In this document: in pieces, positions 28,801-37,295 of the stretch
How the letters are laid out: the number at the start of each line of letters is the position of its first letter
Position numbering within the stretch: position 1 is the stretch's first letter
Source: a bacterium
Lineage (GTDB): Bacteria; Vulcanimicrobiota; Vulcanimicrobiia; Vulcanimicrobiales; Vulcanimicrobiaceae
DNA: 64,000 nt
Assembly (NCBI GenBank): GCA_021778415.1
Contig: JAJYCL010000007.1
Location: 1-64,000, forward strand
Direction of reading: 5' to 3'
Translations under genes and position numbers: made by a program
The notes under the pieces: generated by a model
Told to the model about the DNA's origin: nothing
The model's input: the letters and a program-made list of their open reading frames with translations, nothing else
Databases searched by the model: none

Positions 28801-29841
28801 GTAAATTTCTTTAAGCGCATCCTCGCGCGTGACGATTTCATCATCTTTGATGAGCGAATTCAGGATGAAATTATCCGGCTCTTTATCCGGGAACAGCGTA
28901 TCAAAGAGAGCCCGCAATTCGAGCTCGCGCCCTTTCGCTTCGGCATCTTTTTTCGTTGAGACCGGTTCGGTCTTCGACGAATCGCGGCGTTTCACATAAA
29001 GATCGGAGAACAATTTGAGGATCTCGGCATCGTCATCCCAGTTCGCGCCGAGATCTGGACGCGCCAAGGCGCGAATAAAAGTCGTAACAAAAATCTTGCG
29101 ATTTTTATCGATTCGAACGCCAATGGTGCCTTCGGTCTCGTCATTTTTGGTACCGTTATCGGTTTCGAACTCGATCCAGGCACCGCGATTCGGAATAATG
29201 GTGGCGTTATACGTCGGGCGGCTATTCGTATCGGCATCCTGGTTGTAATACACACCGGGCGACCGAACGAGCTGGCTCACGATCACGCGCTCCGCGCCAT
29301 TGATCATGAACGTGCCTTTTTCCGTCATGAGCGGGAAATCGCCCATGAAAATTTCCTGATCGGGAATACCCTTGATCTCGCCGGACTCGGCCGTAATCAA
29401 TCGAACGCGCACGCGCAGCGGCGCGCTGTAGGTCATATCGCGTTCGCGACATTCTTCGATCGTATATTTCGGCTCGCCGAGCGAATGTTCACCGAACTCA
29501 AGAATGAGATTCCCGGTAAAATCCTTGATCGGCGAAATGGAGGCGAAGGCTTCTTTGAGACCGTCGGTCTTAAACCACTCGAACGAAGCACGTTGAAGCT
29601 CGATGAGATTCGGCAGTCCAAGGACATCCGGAATTTTCGCAAACGAGAAGCGCTTGCGAGCAGGACCCGGATCCGGGAGCTGCTCCATAATGAAAGCGCC
29701 CGTCGATGCCGGGAACACAATCGAGGTCGAGGTTGCGGCAATCGTATTAGAACCTACACTCGCGCCCCGCTTCGGCTTGGCCTTGCTGGTGCTCTTTGTG
29801 GAGCTCTTCGCAGAGGCTTTTGTCGCCGTCGTCTTCGCCAT
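25804..29841 (-). CDS. rpoB: DNA-directed RNA polymerase subunit beta
   Basis: 1345 residues. The core is standard: [62 protein letters not shown] and the C-terminal [25 protein letters not shown] are all present. Two parts are unusual. The first about 50 residues form a Lys/Ala/Ser/Thr-rich tail ([19 protein letters not shown]) before the usual start. After the normal end ([11 protein letters not shown]) there is a tail of about 150 residues that is very rich in Asp and Glu. There are no ribosomal protein genes upstream and rpoC is not downstream, so it is a single-gene unit with its own promoter, leader and terminator. In the rifampicin region, [29 protein letters not shown] is of wild-type form. 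Confidence 0.98.
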   Translation of the reverse strand: MAKTTATKASAKSSTKSTSKAKPKRGASVGSNTIAATSTSIVFPASTGAFIMEQLPDPGPARKRFSFAKIPDVLGLPNLIELQRASFEWFKTDGLKEAFASISPIKDFTGNLILEFGEHSLGEPKYTIEECRERDMTYSAPLRVRVRLITAESGEIKGIPDQEIFMGDFPLMTEKGTFMINGAERVIVSQLVRSPGVYYNQDADTNSRPTYNATIIPNRGAWIEFETDNGTKNDETEGTIGVRIDKNRKIFVTTFIRALARPDLGANWDDDAEILKLFSDLYVKRRDSSKTEPVSTKKDAEAKGRELELRALFDTLFPDKEPDNFILNSLIKDDEIVTREDALKEIYKKLRPGEPENADNAEKLLESLFFDEKRYDLAGVGRYKLNSKFHYRIENPTVEERATKPYLEIDEMTAQGVTMPSIETRCLKREDMIAVIRRLIRVAMRIVAKDDIDHLGNRRIRSVGELLQNQFRVGLLRLERVVRERMTVQDIETVTPQALINIRPVVAAIKEFFGSSQLSQFMDQTNSLAELTHKRRLSALGPGGLSRERAGFEVRDVHHSHYGRICPIETPEGPNIGLIGSLATFARVNRFGFLETPYRVVENGIVTDKIQYLTADREDEYIVAQANTPVDLNNGKILTDTVVCRYAEEYIEEPAQRVQLMDVSPKQIVSVATALIPFLEHDDANRALMGANMQRQAVPLLRPDAPIVGTGMEYRAAKDSGSLVVSHHTGKVSAVDAHSVVISNAEGDHRYELLKFVRSNAGTCINQRPIVKFGEMVSAGQIIADGPSSDDGELALGQNVLVAFIPWEGYNYEDAILISERMVKEDRFTSIHIEEYECEARDTKLGPEEITRDIPNVGEEALKDLDERGIIRVGAEVRPEDILVGKVTPKGETELTAEERLLRAIFGEKSREVRDTSLKVPHGEKGKIIDVKVFSRENGDELSPGVNQLVRVYVAQKRKILQGDKMAGRHGNKGVIAKVLPEEDMPYLEDGSPVDIVLNPLGVPSRMNLGQIMETHLGLAAHMLGMHVATPVFDGAHSEDIVEWLQDAGLPSDGKTWLRDGRTGDRFSRPITVGMIYMLKLAHLVDDKIHARSTGPYSMITQQPLGGKAQFGGQRFGEMEVWALEAYGAAYTLQELLTVKSDDVVGRVKTYEAIVKGENVMEPGVPESFKVLIKELQSLALDVKVLTENREEVDVRTQYDDLSQGERSEFGVLMGAIDEPAAPSPAALRDAAAAATAESMTGEAQHEGAEIEDEEEDDEIDDSKPIDAGPIPEAPPLARVPQFESLEDLAIAEVEAVEDDDEDGTPGYELEEEEDLLEETDEPTLFDDEDDSDRFTDGNLPEEEF

Positions 29842-29899
29842 TCGTATCTACCTTTACCCGAAAAGAAGCGCTGCAATGCCCGCGAAGTGTGCGCACACG

Positions 29900-29937
29900 A
29901 AAAAGGACGACTCCACCGTGGCCGGGGCAGGATCGTC
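29900..29937 (-). promoter_or_regulatory. hairpin in the rpoB leader, possible attenuator
   Basis: In the minus-strand leader GACGA-TCC pairs with GGA-G-TCGTC (one bulge) around a GC-rich loop, and is followed directly by five T. It lies about 60 bases before the rpoB start and about 37 bases after the predicted transcription start. It resembles a weak intrinsic terminator. Confidence 0.4.
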
Positions 29938-29980
29938 TTTAGCTCTGTTGCTGGCTACAAGCCGAAGGGCATAGGCGGGT

Positions 29981-30009
29981 ATTGTACGCCTCCTTGCCTG
30001 CCCCGTCAA
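29981..30009 (-). promoter_or_regulatory. predicted strong sigma70 promoter of rpoB
   Basis: On the minus strand TTGACG, exactly 17 bases, TACAAT. Transcription would start near 29974, leaving a leader of about 130 bases. This is the best-matching promoter I see in the window and explains why rpoB can stand alone. Confidence 0.85.
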
Positions 30010-30078
30010 GCGGGAAACGACCTTCTTTTCCTGCCGTCCCATCCTCTGCCCCCCACACCCCACAGCGGCCCAGATGAT

Positions 30079-30135
30079 GTCATCCTACAGCGAGCGCCCT
30101 TCGAGACGCGCACTTTGTGCGCTCCTCAGGGTGAC
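30079..30135 (+). repeat. palindromic intergenic repeat, copy 1
   Basis: Starts GTCATCCT and ends AGGGTGAC, which are near-inverted repeats; the inner part CGCGCACTTTGTGCG is itself a palindrome. The 3' 40 bases are identical to copy 3. A dozen bases of the left arm are missing relative to copy 3. Confidence 0.75.
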
Positions 30136-30143
30136 AATACGCT

Positions 30144-30180
30144 GTCATGCTGAGGAGCGAGCGCAGCGAGCGTCTCGAAG
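30144..30180 (-). repeat. palindromic intergenic repeat, copy 2 (inverted, partial)
   Basis: GTCATGCTGAGGAGCG...GTCTCGAAG is the reverse orientation of the right arm of copies 1 and 3, with a GAGCGCAGCGAGCG loop in place of GCACAAAGTGCG. It stands between the two direct copies. Confidence 0.65.
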
Positions 30181-30200
30181 CATTCGCCCGTCGAGACGAT

Positions 30201-30262
30201 GTCATCCTGAGCGAGCGCAGCGACCCTTCGAGACGCGCACTTTGTGCGCTCCTCAGGGTGAC
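30201..30262 (+). repeat. palindromic intergenic repeat, copy 3
   Basis: Complete copy: GTCATCCTGAGCGAGCGCAG at the left, CTCCTCAGGGTGAC at the right. It ends ten bases before the stop codon of the propeller gene and could act as its transcript end. It has the look of REP/MITE-type elements that are dispersed in many environmental genomes. Confidence 0.75.
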
Positions 30263-30271
30263 ATTGCCCTG

Positions 30272-33262
30272 TTATCGGACTTTTTCGCTGTGATCGAAGT
30301 CCGCCTTGGCCTTGGCGTAGGCTTGCGCGATTGCCGCCAACTCTCGCTGCTGCGGTTGATTCGGCCCCTGGTAGGAGCTGCTCAGGCGCGAGAGCATGTC
30401 CAGAATACGCTCACGCAATTTTGCCGGCCCCTGCAGATCTTCGATGTTTTTCGGATTTATGGTGAGGCGATAAAGAAAGGCAACAAGCGCCTTTTTTTCT
30501 GTTGCTCCGGCGTGCGGCAAACGCGCATCAATGGCGTTGAGCATCCTGTCGACGTCCGATAATTCGGCGTTGAGTTGAACCACGGCAGCATAATGTTCCT
30601 CATAGGGACGAGCTGACGTGCCGGTACGCGGATCGGGATTGACCCTCACACTTTGTTCCACGGATTTCCCGTCGACGGTAAGCCGCACAACATAGGTACC
30701 GGGCACAACGCGTGCACCGGGGCTAGGGTACGGCTGATTTGTGAGAAATGTCCCCTTCCAAATGGTCGGACCATCGACCGTCAGGTCCCAAGCGGTGCGA
30801 TTCATCCCAAGCGCCATTGGCGCGTCCTTACCGGTAAGATGTCGAATGATGTGATGCTGCTCATCGAGGATATCGAGAGCGATTTTTTTGGGCTTGCTTC
30901 CAAGATTGTAGGTTATGAGCGCGCCATACGGTGCATTCTTTCCAACGTAAATATTACTCGGCACCGGCGGTTCAAGAAACCGTTGAATCGGAGCAGCAAG
31001 CCAGGTGAGATCGGTTGGGCGAATGGCGAATAACGTCACGGGTTGCACTTTTGCTTTTGCCCATTCTTGGAGCGGACGCAGATCATCGAGAATCCAAACG
31101 CCACGCCCATGGGAAGCAACTAGCAGATCATTCGCATCGGGTTGAATTTCGAGATCATAAATCGCCGTGGCCGGCATTGCTCCCCGCAACGATTGCCAGT
31201 GCGTCCCGCGGTCGAACGAAACGTAGACGCCTCGTTGCGTTCCGGCATAAAGGAGCTGCGGATTGACATGATCTTCACGAATACTTCGCACAAAAAGATC
31301 GCTCGGCAAATCACCCGAAATCGATTTCCATGATTTTCCATAGTTATCGGTGACAAAAATATACGGACGGTCATCTCCGCTCATATGATGATCAACGGCG
31401 ATATACGCTGTCGCCGCCGAATAATGACCGACCTCGACGGTCGGAACGCGGCCGAACGACGGCATTGCTTTCGGCGTCACGTTCGTCCACGTTGCGCCGG
31501 CATTGCGCGTCAATTGTACGACGCCATCGTCGGTGCCAACCCACATCGTTCCGTCAGCGAGTGCTGAAACACCGATATCGAGAATCGTATCGGAGATTTC
31601 GGCGCCGGATTCATCGCGAGTAATCGGGCCACCCGTATGCATTTGATGCGATCGGTCGTTACGCGTAAGATCGGGGCTAATGACCTTCCACGTTTGGCCA
31701 TGATCAGCGCTTTCAAACACAACGTTCCCACCGACGAGGGCTTTCCCATCGTTGGTAAACGTCACCGGAGATTCCCAATTAAAGCGATATTTTAAGGCTG
31801 ACGCCGCGTTTTCTGTTATTTCGGCATCCGGAGAAACTTCGCGCGCATCAAGCGTGTGAATATTACTCAGATAGACCTGGCCCGTATCAGATGCCGTCGA
31901 GGTGGACCACACAAGATTTGCATCCTTAGGATCAAAGACGGCCCACATGCCATCGCCAGGTGCAACTTGATACCAGTCGCGGTTGAGCACGCCGATTCCA
32001 TTGGTAGAACTTGACGGGCCACACCATGTGTTATCGTCCTGCAAACCGATACACACGTTGTAATAGGGAGCCGAATGATCAAAGCCGATGCGATACGGTT
32101 GCGCAAATGGAAGATCGTAAGGCTGCCAAACCGTCTGCATCCCGTTGTTGGACATAACGACGCCTTCGTCGCTTCCAATGGCAACGCGACGACCGTCGTG
32201 CGACCACCAAACAAAATGGTAGTCCCAACCGGCGTTTAATGAGATCGGCTTAAACGTTTTACCGCCATCTGTGGACATCGAAAGAATCAGCGAAACATTG
32301 ATGAGGCGATTTGCATCGGCCGGATCGATGTAGATCCGATTGAAATAGAAGGGACGAGCCCCAAGCAGCGGATTTTCGGGCATCGCCTGCCAAGACGTTC
32401 CCGCGTTATCGGATCTCCAGAGTTCGCCATGTTTCGTCTGTATAATCGCGTAGACGCGGTTATTCGGCCCAGCGGCAAGGCCAATACGCCCCATCGCGCC
32501 ACCGGGCAAGCCGTTTCCGACCAGCTTCTTCCACGTCGTGCCGTTATCGAGCGAACGATAGATGCCATCGAGCGGACCGCCGCTGCTCATATGCCATGAC
32601 GAGCGGCGGAACTGCCAGATACCGGCGTACAAGGTCGATGGATGATCCGGCGACCGCACGAGATCCGAAGCTCCGCTCGCCGGGCCAACGGAAAGCGTGT
32701 GCGTCCAATGCGCGCCGCCATCATGTGTCACGTAGACGCCGCGATCCGAACTATCGGCGAATGGGTTTCCAAGAACTCCAACGGCGACCGTGTTCGTATC
32801 GCGTGGATCGATGCTGATACGCGCGATTCGCTGCGATCTCACCAATCCGGCGCGGTGCCACGTTTTCCCACCGTCGGTGCTGTGATACATGCCATCACCG
32901 GATTCTGACGTATTGCGCGGATACGCCTCGCCGGTTCCGACCCACACATCATTGGGATTGGTGGGCGATACGGCGATTGCTCCGATCGGCGCTACTGGTT
33001 GAGCATCGAAGACCGGATTCCACGAAACGCCGCCGTCGGTCGATTTAAAAACGCCGCCCCCCGCACCGCCGGCATAATAGACCATCGGGTCGCTATTGCT
33101 ACCGACAATCGCCGTCGTCCGCCCACCCGCAATAGCCGGGCCGATGGAGCGAAATTGCAGCCCAGCAAGCGGGCTCGTAAGGGCGGCGGATGCGACCGAA
33201 GCGGAGAGGAGAGAAACGACGAATGCCATCGTTCCGCACAACACATAACGCACTACGTTCAT
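30272..33262 (-). CDS. exported BNR/Asp-box beta-propeller protein (sortilin/Vps10-like fold)
   Basis: 996 residues with a signal peptide (VVSLLSASVASA-AL). The body is made of repeated Asp-box motifs SxDxGxxW, for example KSTDGGVSWNPV, HSTDGGKTWHRAG, RSLDNGTTWKKL, RSDNAGTSWQAM and SFDRGTHWQSL, which form two seven- or ten-bladed propellers. The C-terminal about 200 residues carry a beta-sandwich region and a helical tail. This is the family often annotated as glycosyl hydrolase or Vps10/sortilin-like; no catalytic residues of sialidases are evident, so I would not call it an enzyme. It is exported. It lies alone, followed by palindromic repeats. Confidence 0.88.
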   Translation of the reverse strand: MNVVRYVLCGTMAFVVSLLSASVASAALTSPLAGLQFRSIGPAIAGGRTTAIVGSNSDPMVYYAGGAGGGVFKSTDGGVSWNPVFDAQPVAPIGAIAVSPTNPNDVWVGTGEAYPRNTSESGDGMYHSTDGGKTWHRAGLVRSQRIARISIDPRDTNTVAVGVLGNPFADSSDRGVYVTHDGGAHWTHTLSVGPASGASDLVRSPDHPSTLYAGIWQFRRSSWHMSSGGPLDGIYRSLDNGTTWKKLVGNGLPGGAMGRIGLAAGPNNRVYAIIQTKHGELWRSDNAGTSWQAMPENPLLGARPFYFNRIYIDPADANRLINVSLILSMSTDGGKTFKPISLNAGWDYHFVWWSHDGRRVAIGSDEGVVMSNNGMQTVWQPYDLPFAQPYRIGFDHSAPYYNVCIGLQDDNTWCGPSSSTNGIGVLNRDWYQVAPGDGMWAVFDPKDANLVWSTSTASDTGQVYLSNIHTLDAREVSPDAEITENAASALKYRFNWESPVTFTNDGKALVGGNVVFESADHGQTWKVISPDLTRNDRSHQMHTGGPITRDESGAEISDTILDIGVSALADGTMWVGTDDGVVQLTRNAGATWTNVTPKAMPSFGRVPTVEVGHYSAATAYIAVDHHMSGDDRPYIFVTDNYGKSWKSISGDLPSDLFVRSIREDHVNPQLLYAGTQRGVYVSFDRGTHWQSLRGAMPATAIYDLEIQPDANDLLVASHGRGVWILDDLRPLQEWAKAKVQPVTLFAIRPTDLTWLAAPIQRFLEPPVPSNIYVGKNAPYGALITYNLGSKPKKIALDILDEQHHIIRHLTGKDAPMALGMNRTAWDLTVDGPTIWKGTFLTNQPYPSPGARVVPGTYVVRLTVDGKSVEQSVRVNPDPRTGTSARPYEEHYAAVVQLNAELSDVDRMLNAIDARLPHAGATEKKALVAFLYRLTINPKNIEDLQGPAKLRERILDMLSRLSSSYQGPNQPQQRELAAIAQAYAKAKADFDHSEKVR

Positions 33263-33348
33263 GCATTCGGGAGTACGAGGAATGCAGGGAAAACCTTTGT
33301 CGCAGGCGCGAGCTACCGAGCGACGTTTCCGGGCTAGTCCGAGAGCAA

Positions 33349-34005
33349 CTAGACTTCGAAGGCGACGAGCTCGTTCTTGGTTTTATCCGAGGTCCAGAAA
33401 CGCGCGCCATCATGGGTCAGCGATACGGCGCGGAACGGAATATCTGCTAAGCGTTCGTAGCTACCGTCTTCGAGCGTCGTCATCCGAATGAGAAATCCAC
33501 TAACGTTGTCGTGATTGCGCACCGAGACGAATAACGAACCACCGACAAACGCAATTCCCGCGAGACTGCGTCCATCAAGTTCGAGTGCAATTGTTTGCAG
33601 TGCCTTCCCCGATGCATCGAGTTGCAATAGACGCTTATCAACAGCATGCGTCAACCACAAAAATGTTCCATCAAAAGCAAGATATGAACCGGTATCGTTC
33701 GGACAATGCAAAAGTTCTGAATCTTTCACACCGTGTCCCGGGACAAAACGGCGAATAACGCGATTGTCCTCATCATCGTTGGAATTCACGAGCCGAAGCT
33801 CGTCACCAACGCACACTGCGCCGATCGGGCCACCTTTTGCATCCGCTTCTTCAAACACCGTAAAATGTGCGCGATCAATGCCGTAGATGCGATTCGTCTC
33901 GGTCGACCCCAACCAAAGATGCTCCCCATCACACGCAAGCGCCTGCGGCGAAGGCGCAGGCGACGGGAGACGAAAGACTTCGGAGATTACAACAGCTTGA
34001 TTCAT
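33349..34005 (-). CDS. small beta-propeller-like protein of unknown function
   Basis: 218 residues without signal peptide. Repeated short units (ALACDGEHLWLGSTETNRIYGID, YLAFDGTFLWLTHAVDKRLLQLD, GIAFVGGSLFVSVRNHDNV, SLTHDGARFWTSDKTKNELVAFEV, each about 50 residues apart) resemble NHL/SMP-30-like blades: four to five blades can be counted. No enzyme motif is evident. It is encoded 86 bases upstream of nothing on the same transcript apart from the Asp-box gene on its 5' side; the two propeller genes could share transcription. Confidence 0.65.
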   Translation of the reverse strand: MNQAVVISEVFRLPSPAPSPQALACDGEHLWLGSTETNRIYGIDRAHFTVFEEADAKGGPIGAVCVGDELRLVNSNDDEDNRVIRRFVPGHGVKDSELLHCPNDTGSYLAFDGTFLWLTHAVDKRLLQLDASGKALQTIALELDGRSLAGIAFVGGSLFVSVRNHDNVSGFLIRMTTLEDGSYERLADIPFRAVSLTHDGARFWTSDKTKNELVAFEV

Positions 34006-34074
34006 AGAGGGCCCCTTCGCCCAAGCCCCCGCCTAGCCCGTTTTACCCCGCCGAACTCGTCGGAAATTTAATCT

Positions 34075-35007
34075 TTACGCGCGGCCCGTCTTCTGCCGAT
34101 ACATCGCTTCATCGGCACGTTGCATCAGCGATTCACTATCGCGGCCATCTCGCGGAGCAACAGCCGTTCCGATGGAAACACCGATGGAGAGGATTGCGTC
34201 CCCATAGGCGATGGGCAACTCGACAGCATGCTTTACCTTGCAAACGACGTCAGCGATACCTTCGCCGACATCTTCGAGAAGGATGGCAAACTCGTCACCC
34301 CCGATGCGCGCAACGGTATCCACATCACGTACCACATGTTGCAATCGCTCCGCGACCACGCGCAAGACGAGATCGCCGGCCTCGTGACCGAACTGGTCAT
34401 TAACGGGTTTGAAGCGATCGAGATCGAGATAGAGAAGGCCAACCTCGCGGTTCGTCCTCTGCTCGCGAAGAAGTGCCTGCTCGAAACGCGATGCGAACAG
34501 GGCCCGATTCGCGAGTTTCGTCAGCGGATCGTGCTCGGCCCGAAAGCGCTCCGCAACGACGGCGTCGAGGAGAATCCGTTGTTGAAGCGCGACGGCAATA
34601 TAGGGCGCTATCGACCCTACTAACGCCTCGGAGTCGTCATCATACGCATTGAGTCCATCGCTACGTGCGGATACGGCTCCAACGATCTCATCACCGATGA
34701 CCAAGGGAAGCGCAAATGCCGCAGGATGTTGTTCGCGCAGCACGCCTTCGCGCGCGGCCCGCCCGCAGGGATCGTCATCCGGCAAGGCAGGCAATGCCTC
34801 CCGAAAATAGCGGTCGCCTGAATACCGAAGCAACACCCAGCCGCGTTCTCCGCGGCGAAAGGCCACTTCGACCGAGGTGGCCTCGACAAAAGACCCAAGC
34901 AGATCGCAGAGCGAGACAAAAATTTCGTCAAGCGAGAGGTTGCCTACCAGCAACGCCGCCATCCGGCGCGCAGCGTCGGGGGCCGTTTGCGCCAAGCGAG
35001 CTGCCAT
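34075..35007 (-). CDS. GAF-GGDEF diguanylate cyclase
   Basis: About 310 residues. The first 140 residues match a GAF-type sensor (SLDEIFVSLCDLLGSFVEATSVEVAF ... ALPLVIGDEIVGAVSA, shown in parts). The GGDEF domain has DPLTKLANRALF, YLDLDRFKPVNDQFGHEAGD and the intact active site RIGGDEFAILLED, so it should make c-di-GMP. An allosteric I-site RxxD five residues before it is not obvious (RDVDTVARIGGDEF contains RDVD). ATG at 35007 is preferred over GTG at 35016 because GAGGG precedes it by four bases. There are no membrane segments. Confidence 0.9.
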   Translation of the reverse strand: MAARLAQTAPDAARRMAALLVGNLSLDEIFVSLCDLLGSFVEATSVEVAFRRGERGWVLLRYSGDRYFREALPALPDDDPCGRAAREGVLREQHPAAFALPLVIGDEIVGAVSARSDGLNAYDDDSEALVGSIAPYIAVALQQRILLDAVVAERFRAEHDPLTKLANRALFASRFEQALLREQRTNREVGLLYLDLDRFKPVNDQFGHEAGDLVLRVVAERLQHVVRDVDTVARIGGDEFAILLEDVGEGIADVVCKVKHAVELPIAYGDAILSIGVSIGTAVAPRDGRDSESLMQRADEAMYRQKTGRA

Positions 35008-35076
35008 AGCCCTCACTTAGTGACGGGGCCGCAAGACTCCCAGGCAAGGTCGCGAACACCACAAAGCCTAAACCAT

Positions 35077-35106
35077 TTGACGAGCACGCTGCGACTCTGC
35101 TATCGT
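35077..35106 (+). promoter_or_regulatory. predicted promoter of tRNA-Val
   Basis: TTGACG, 18 bases, TATCGT, with transcription expected near 35113, a few bases before the mature 5' end of the tRNA. Confidence 0.6.
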
Positions 35107-35119
35107 GCGCAAGGTTCTG

Positions 35120-35194
35120 GGGCGGTTAGCTCAGCGGGAGAGCACTACACTGACACTGTAGGGGTCACAAGTTCGATCCTTGTACCGCCCACCA
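35120..35194 (+). tRNA. tRNA-Val (anticodon GAC)
   Basis: A full cloverleaf: acceptor GGGCGGT paired with ACCGCCC, D stem GCTC/GAGC, anticodon stem CTACA/TGTAG around loop CTGACAC (anticodon GAC), T arm ACAAG-TTCGATC-CTTGT, and an encoded CCA end. It reads GUC (and GUU) valine codons. It is transcribed alone between the diguanylate cyclase and phosphotransacetylase genes, which both lie on the other strand. I looked for repeats that would mark an integrated element at its 3' end and saw none. Confidence 0.96.
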
Positions 35195-35217
35195 TTTCTT
35201 CGTCCGTTCGCCGTTAT

Positions 35218-36123
35218 TTAGGCAGGCGGACTATTTCTACGGAGCAAAGCGGCAAGCGCCGCGGAAACGACCCTCGCTCGTGGCGGATCCGCGCGCGACG
35301 TCAAAATGATTGGGACCCGAGCACCGAGGACGATACCGGCCAACGTGGCTCCGGCAAGATACTCCAAGGCTTTTGCGAGAACGTTGCCCGAGACGATATC
35401 AGGCACGACGAGAATATCGGCGCGACCGGCGACCTCGCCTCCAATCCCCTTGATCCGCGCCGACTCCTCAGAAATTGCGTTATCGAGCGCGAGCGGTCCA
35501 TCGACGTAGGCGCCGGCAAAACTCCCCTCGGATGCCATTTTTTTCAATGCCGCGGCATCCAGCGTCGACGGAATTGCCGCATTGACCACTTCGACCGCTG
35601 AGAGGATGGCGATGCGGGGCGAGGCGATACCCATTACATGGGCAAGCTGCACTGCGTTTTCGACAATTCCCATCTTCGCATGGAGATCCGGCGAGATGGC
35701 GATAGCAGCGTCGGTAATGCACAGCAATCGAGGGTATGACGCCAAGTCCGCAACAAACACGTGCGAAAGCAATCGCCCGGTGCGTAATTTTGCGAGAATT
35801 GGATGCAAAAACGTATCGGTATGGATATGCCCTTTCATAAGTGCATCGGCCTTTCCGTCGAGCACCATTTGCACACCAAGTTTCGCGGCAACGTCATCTG
35901 TTTGGGCATGAACAATGCAAGGCGATGAACGCATCATCGATTTTCTTCCCTGAAGCATGACCCGAATGGTCGTTTCATCACCGATGAAAATTGGGTTGAT
36001 TATCTCATGCGAAGCGGCATCGATAGCACCTTGCAAGACATGATCTTCAGCGGCATCGACGACCGCAACGGTCAACGGCTCTATGCTTTTAACGACACGT
36101 AGGAGCTCTTCAAAATCGCGCAC
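35218..36123 (-). CDS. phosphate acetyl/butyryltransferase (PTA/PTB family)
   Basis: 301 residues. VVDAAEDHVLQGAIDAASHEIINPIFIGD and SAVEVVNAAIPSTLDA, GPLALDNAIS and DILVVPDIVSGNVLAKALEYL are the conserved blocks of the phosphotransacetylase fold, in the shorter form related to phosphate butyryltransferase and to MaoC-linked phosphotransacetylases. It would interconvert acetyl-phosphate and acetyl-CoA (or a longer acyl). Start GTG at 36123, five bases after the acetate kinase stop. It is the last gene of the phosphoketolase operon, which argues for acetyl-phosphate as substrate. Confidence 0.88.
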   Translation of the reverse strand: MRDFEELLRVVKSIEPLTVAVVDAAEDHVLQGAIDAASHEIINPIFIGDETTIRVMLQGRKSMMRSSPCIVHAQTDDVAAKLGVQMVLDGKADALMKGHIHTDTFLHPILAKLRTGRLLSHVFVADLASYPRLLCITDAAIAISPDLHAKMGIVENAVQLAHVMGIASPRIAILSAVEVVNAAIPSTLDAAALKKMASEGSFAGAYVDGPLALDNAISEESARIKGIGGEVAGRADILVVPDIVSGNVLAKALEYLAGATLAGIVLGARVPIILTSRADPPRARVVSAALAALLRRNSPPA

Positions 36124-36128
36124 GATCG

Positions 36129-37295
36129 TTATAAACCCGGGGAAAAGAGCAGACGTCGCGTATGTCTGGCAATCATTCGATCTTCATCCGTCGGAATGAC
36201 CATAACGCGTACGCTCCGACCCGGTAAACCGATGACTCGATCTCCGCGATCATTCGCGTCCTTATCGATCTCGATTCCGAGGTATCGCAATTGAGAACAT
36301 ATCTCGGAGCGAATAGCAGGCGCATTTTCACCGATGCCTCCTGTAAAGACAAGGGTGTCGATCCCGCCGAGCGCAGCCACCATCGCAGCCAAATGTTTGC
36401 GAGCGCTATAGCAAAACATTTCGATGGCCAGAGCTGCATGCGGCTCGGCGTCTCGTTGATCAAGGAGCGTCTGCATATCCGAGCTTATTCCGGAGATTCC
36501 TAAGAGCCCGGAAAGATGATCAAGCAATCTTTCGAGTTGTGCTGCATCATACCGTTTCTCGTTCATGAGGTACATCACGACCCCCGGATCCAGATCGCCG
36601 CACCGAGTCCCCATAATGAGGCCTGCAGTTGGCGTAAAACTCATGGTCGTGTCGATTGATATTCCGTCTCGCACGGCAACCATGCTCGCACCGTTCCCAA
36701 GATGCGCGATTACGGTCCGTCCCGACGCCCCCTGCAAATCTTCGACAATATATTCGTACGAAAGACCATGAAATCCATATTTTTTTACGCCTTCGTGCCA
36801 CAGGTTTCTTGGTAAGGGTAGACGACTCGCAACTTCGGGAATCGTTCGGTGAAATGAGGTATCGAAGCACGCCACTTGAGGAATCGACGGAAACAGACGC
36901 GCACTCGCCTCAATGCATGCGATTTCAACCGGCAAATGCAGCGGGGCAGAGCGTATTAAAGCATGGAGATCGGTAACAAAATCCGCATCGATTCGGATTG
37001 GCTGCCGATATTTTGGACCGCCGGAGGCAACGCGATGGCCGACGGCATCAAACTTGTCGTATCCGGCTCTCGATAGCCGAGCGAATACGGCCTCCAAAGC
37101 CCGATGATGATCGCTGAATTCACCGATCGATTCGTGCCGCCTTCCATCGTCGAGAATAAGAACCCCGCCGGGCAACCCGATGCGTTCTACCTCCCCTCGA
37201 ATGGCACGCGATTCTCCCGAAGATGTCGGCGAATAGATGGAAAATTTTACCGACGATGATCCGCTATTTATGCAGAGAATCGTGGACACGTTCAC
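36129..37295 (-). CDS. ackA: acetate kinase
   Basis: 388 residues. The ASKHA-fold motifs are visible: ILCINSGSSSVKFSIY at the N-terminus, GHRVASGG, FDTSFHRTIP, KKYGFHGLSYEY, HLGNGASM with GLIMGTRCGDLDPG, and the late LVFTGGIGENAP with RSEICSQL. It converts acetyl-phosphate and ADP to acetate and ATP, and the reverse. Start is GTG at 37295, overlapping the PPK2 stop as GTGA. In this operon it would harvest ATP from the acetyl-phosphate made by phosphoketolase. Confidence 0.97.
   Translation of the reverse strand: MNVSTILCINSGSSSVKFSIYSPTSSGESRAIRGEVERIGLPGGVLILDDGRRHESIGEFSDHHRALEAVFARLSRAGYDKFDAVGHRVASGGPKYRQPIRIDADFVTDLHALIRSAPLHLPVEIACIEASARLFPSIPQVACFDTSFHRTIPEVASRLPLPRNLWHEGVKKYGFHGLSYEYIVEDLQGASGRTVIAHLGNGASMVAVRDGISIDTTMSFTPTAGLIMGTRCGDLDPGVVMYLMNEKRYDAAQLERLLDHLSGLLGISGISSDMQTLLDQRDAEPHAALAIEMFCYSARKHLAAMVAALGGIDTLVFTGGIGENAPAIRSEICSQLRYLGIEIDKDANDRGDRVIGLPGRSVRVMVIPTDEDRMIARHTRRLLFSPGL

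Larger units (their letters stand above)
29842..30271. other. 430-base intergenic region: rpoB leader, promoter and palindromic repeats
   Basis: The region contains the rpoB leader with its hairpin, the promoter, about 60 bases of C-rich sequence with nothing recognisable, and three copies of a palindromic repeat next to the 3' end of the upstream propeller gene. I see no gene in it. Confidence 0.7.

Noticed and set aside
30272-33262. Annotation of the Asp-box protein as a glycosyl hydrolase/sialidase
   Set aside because: Asp-boxes are structural; the Arg triad and Tyr/Glu pair of sialidases are not visible, so only the propeller fold is claimed.
35195-35217. Attachment site for an integrated element at the tRNA-Val 3' end
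   Set aside because: No repeat of the tRNA 3' end was found nearby and there is no integrase gene; the neighbouring genes are metabolic.
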